Of a stretch of 64,000 nucleotides of DNA, positions 63,077 to 64,000 are shown in pieces. A program made the position numbers and the translations under genes. The notes under the pieces are model-generated. The model had not been told where the DNA came from. It saw nothing but the letters and a program-made list of their open reading frames with translations, and ran no database searches. The DNA comes from an uncultured Bacillota bacterium. Its GTDB lineage: Bacteria > Bacillota_I > Bacilli_A > RFN20 > CAG-826. The first letter of the stretch is position 1. Each line of letters starts with the position of its first letter. The DNA lies in NCBI GenBank assembly GCA_949289845.1, contig CASEPN010000001.1, forward strand, positions 54,887-118,886. Reading direction: 5' to 3'.

Positions 63077-63565
63077 ATGATTCTGATCACGTTCGCCGGG
63101 CTCGATCCGTTCGTGACGGGCCGCTACAGCAGGGAGCATCTCCGAAACCTCGCCTCTCTTTTCGAGACGGACGAGGAGGAGGTGAGCTTCTTCGCGCCCA
63201 ACGGCACCATTGTTCACGACGGCGTCGAGCAGACCAGCTGGAACGTCCGCGTCACCGTCGAGGCGCCCCGGCGCCTGATGGCCGTGGAGGAGGAGGTCAG
63301 TTCCTACCTTCTCAGGACGATCCAGGGATTCGCGATCAACATCGAGGTCCTCTTCCGCTACTTCGACGAGGAGCATCTGCACCGCCACCTCTCCGAGGAC
63401 TACCCCCGTTACATCGGCCGCGACGAAATCCGCGAGGCCGAGGAGGAGTCGGGGGAGGAGCCGGAGCCCTGGCTCGGGGACGCCTTCGCCGAACGGAGGG
63501 AGGAGCTCGAAGAGCTGGAGCGGCGCCTTGGGGAAAAGGCCGCGCACGATGACGACAAGGAGTGA
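63077..63565 (+). CDS. Unknown small protein between priA and rsmB
   Basis: The 162-residue protein is not recognised with confidence. The first ~115 residues form an alpha/beta pattern (LDPFVTGRYSREHLRNLASL, VSFFAPNGTIVHDGVEQTSW, then RVTVEAP) that loosely recalls the tautomerase/DUF1904 fold. The last ~45 residues are a charged helical tail. It occupies the place where def and fmt usually stand in Bacillota and ends 3 bases before the rsmB start, so it is in the same operon. Confidence 0.7.
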   Translation: MILITFAGLDPFVTGRYSREHLRNLASLFETDEEEVSFFAPNGTIVHDGVEQTSWNVRVTVEAPRRLMAVEEEVSSYLLRTIQGFAINIEVLFRYFDEEHLHRHLSEDYPRYIGRDEIREAEEESGEEPEPWLGDAFAERREELEELERRLGEKAAHDDDKE

Positions 63566-63568
63566 CAC

Positions 63569-64000
63569 ATGAAGCAACTGGAGATCGCCGCTCTCCTCCT
63601 GGGGGAGATCGAATCGGAGGGGATTCCCTTCCATGACGCCGTGGGAGGCTACTTCCGCGAGCACGGGGAGGACCAGGCCCACCGCGGGATCGTCAGCAAT
63701 CTCGTGGGCACCGCCCTCCGCCACAAGATGCTCTTCGACTACGCCCTCAAGTACTACGACTCGCTGAGCGAGGAGGACAAGCGCCTGGCGAGCCTCGCCA
63801 TGGCCAACCACTACTACTCGAAGCGTCTCGACGACCAGGAGGTCCTCGCCCACCTCTCCGAGACCCTCGGCGAGGAGAAGGCCATCCTCATCCGCTCCTT
63901 CATGGAGAAGAAGAGGGAGGAGCTCCTGCCCCCGAACATCCAGCGCTTCGAGACCCGCTACATCACCCTCAACTTCAACTGCCCCCAGTGGGTGTACCAC
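63569..64000 (+). CDS. rsmB: 16S rRNA m5C967 methyltransferase RsmB, N-terminal part (cut by window end)
   Basis: Only 144 codons are inside the window. They cover the NusB-like helical domain (ALLLGEIESEGIPFHDAV, then SNLVGTALRHKMLFDYAL) and reach the linker with RFETRYITLNFNCPQWVYH, which corresponds to the P.WL(V) sequence before the RsmB methyltransferase core. Position after gmk-priA supports the call. AAGGAG precedes the ATG by about 6 bases. The catalytic part lies beyond the edge. Confidence 0.75.
   Translation, partial: MKQLEIAALLLGEIESEGIPFHDAVGGYFREHGEDQAHRGIVSNLVGTALRHKMLFDYALKYYDSLSEEDKRLASLAMANHYYSKRLDDQEVLAHLSETLGEEKAILIRSFMEKKREELLPPNIQRFETRYITLNFNCPQWVYH

Overview
The window is a dense, GC-rich bacterial chromosome segment that uses the standard code: TGA is used as a stop and Trp is TGG. 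Gene content and order point to Bacillota. The order rqcH - gmk - priA - rsmB matches Bacillus subtilis with rpoZ, coaBC, def and fmt missing from the run. There is also an AddAB nuclease pair, a full F-type ATP synthase operon and an editing-domain-free ProRS of the kind common in archaea, Mollicutes and relatives. A flavodoxin, a ferredoxin-type aldo/keto reductase and a c-subunit with Na+-type ligands suggest a fermentative anaerobe. I infer an uncultured high-GC Bacilli / Mollicutes-like lineage; the species cannot be named from the sequence alone.

Layout. 1-3.2 kb: a degenerate GGDEF/EAL membrane protein (cut by the window edge), coupled to proS. 3.2-14.7 kb: a defence-type block flanked by a strong terminator and a tRNA-Ser. 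It holds a ~1960-residue protein (transglutaminase-like region, DUF4011, SF1 helicase, Vsr-like nuclease, DUF3320), then a three-gene SMC-like operon resembling Wadjet jetA-jetB-jetC with no jetD. 14.9-21.4 kb: a DUF3737 protein, a TetR regulator with a methyltransferase, a Nudix hydrolase, and a minus-strand lipid/envelope run (PAP2 phosphatase, DUF1624 acyltransferase-like protein, AMP-dependent ligase). 21.4-28.2 kb: a Cys-rich unknown with a heterodimeric ABC exporter, a membrane protein and a Ser-rich lipoprotein. 28.2-33.6 kb: RdgB, flavodoxin, tRNA-Asp and tRNA-Gly, aldo/keto reductase, pyrophosphatase, and a CPBP - TraX - thioredoxin operon. 33.7-47.3 kb: a 1301-residue CvpA-like membrane protein with an IMPACT protein and an Xaa-Pro peptidase, then AddB/AddA and a DUF5677-like unknown. 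47.3-55.8 kb: a nucleoside kinase diverging from the atp operon (I-like, B, E, F, H, A, G, D, C). 55.9-64 kb: an ATP-grasp enzyme, a thioredoxin-like lipoprotein, an aminoglycoside/choline-kinase-like enzyme, RqcH, Gmk, PriA, an unknown and the start of RsmB.

Two signals stand out. The first is the JetABC set without JetD beside a giant helicase-nuclease. The second is a recurring promoter form in which a -10 hexamer (TAnAAT-like) lies only 6-8 bases before the start codon, with no ribosome-binding site. This implies leaderless mRNAs at many genes, while internal operon genes keep good Shine-Dalgarno sites. The atp operon carries two further oddities: an extra pair of acidic residues in the c-subunit ion site, and an epsilon subunit lacking its C-terminal helical domain.
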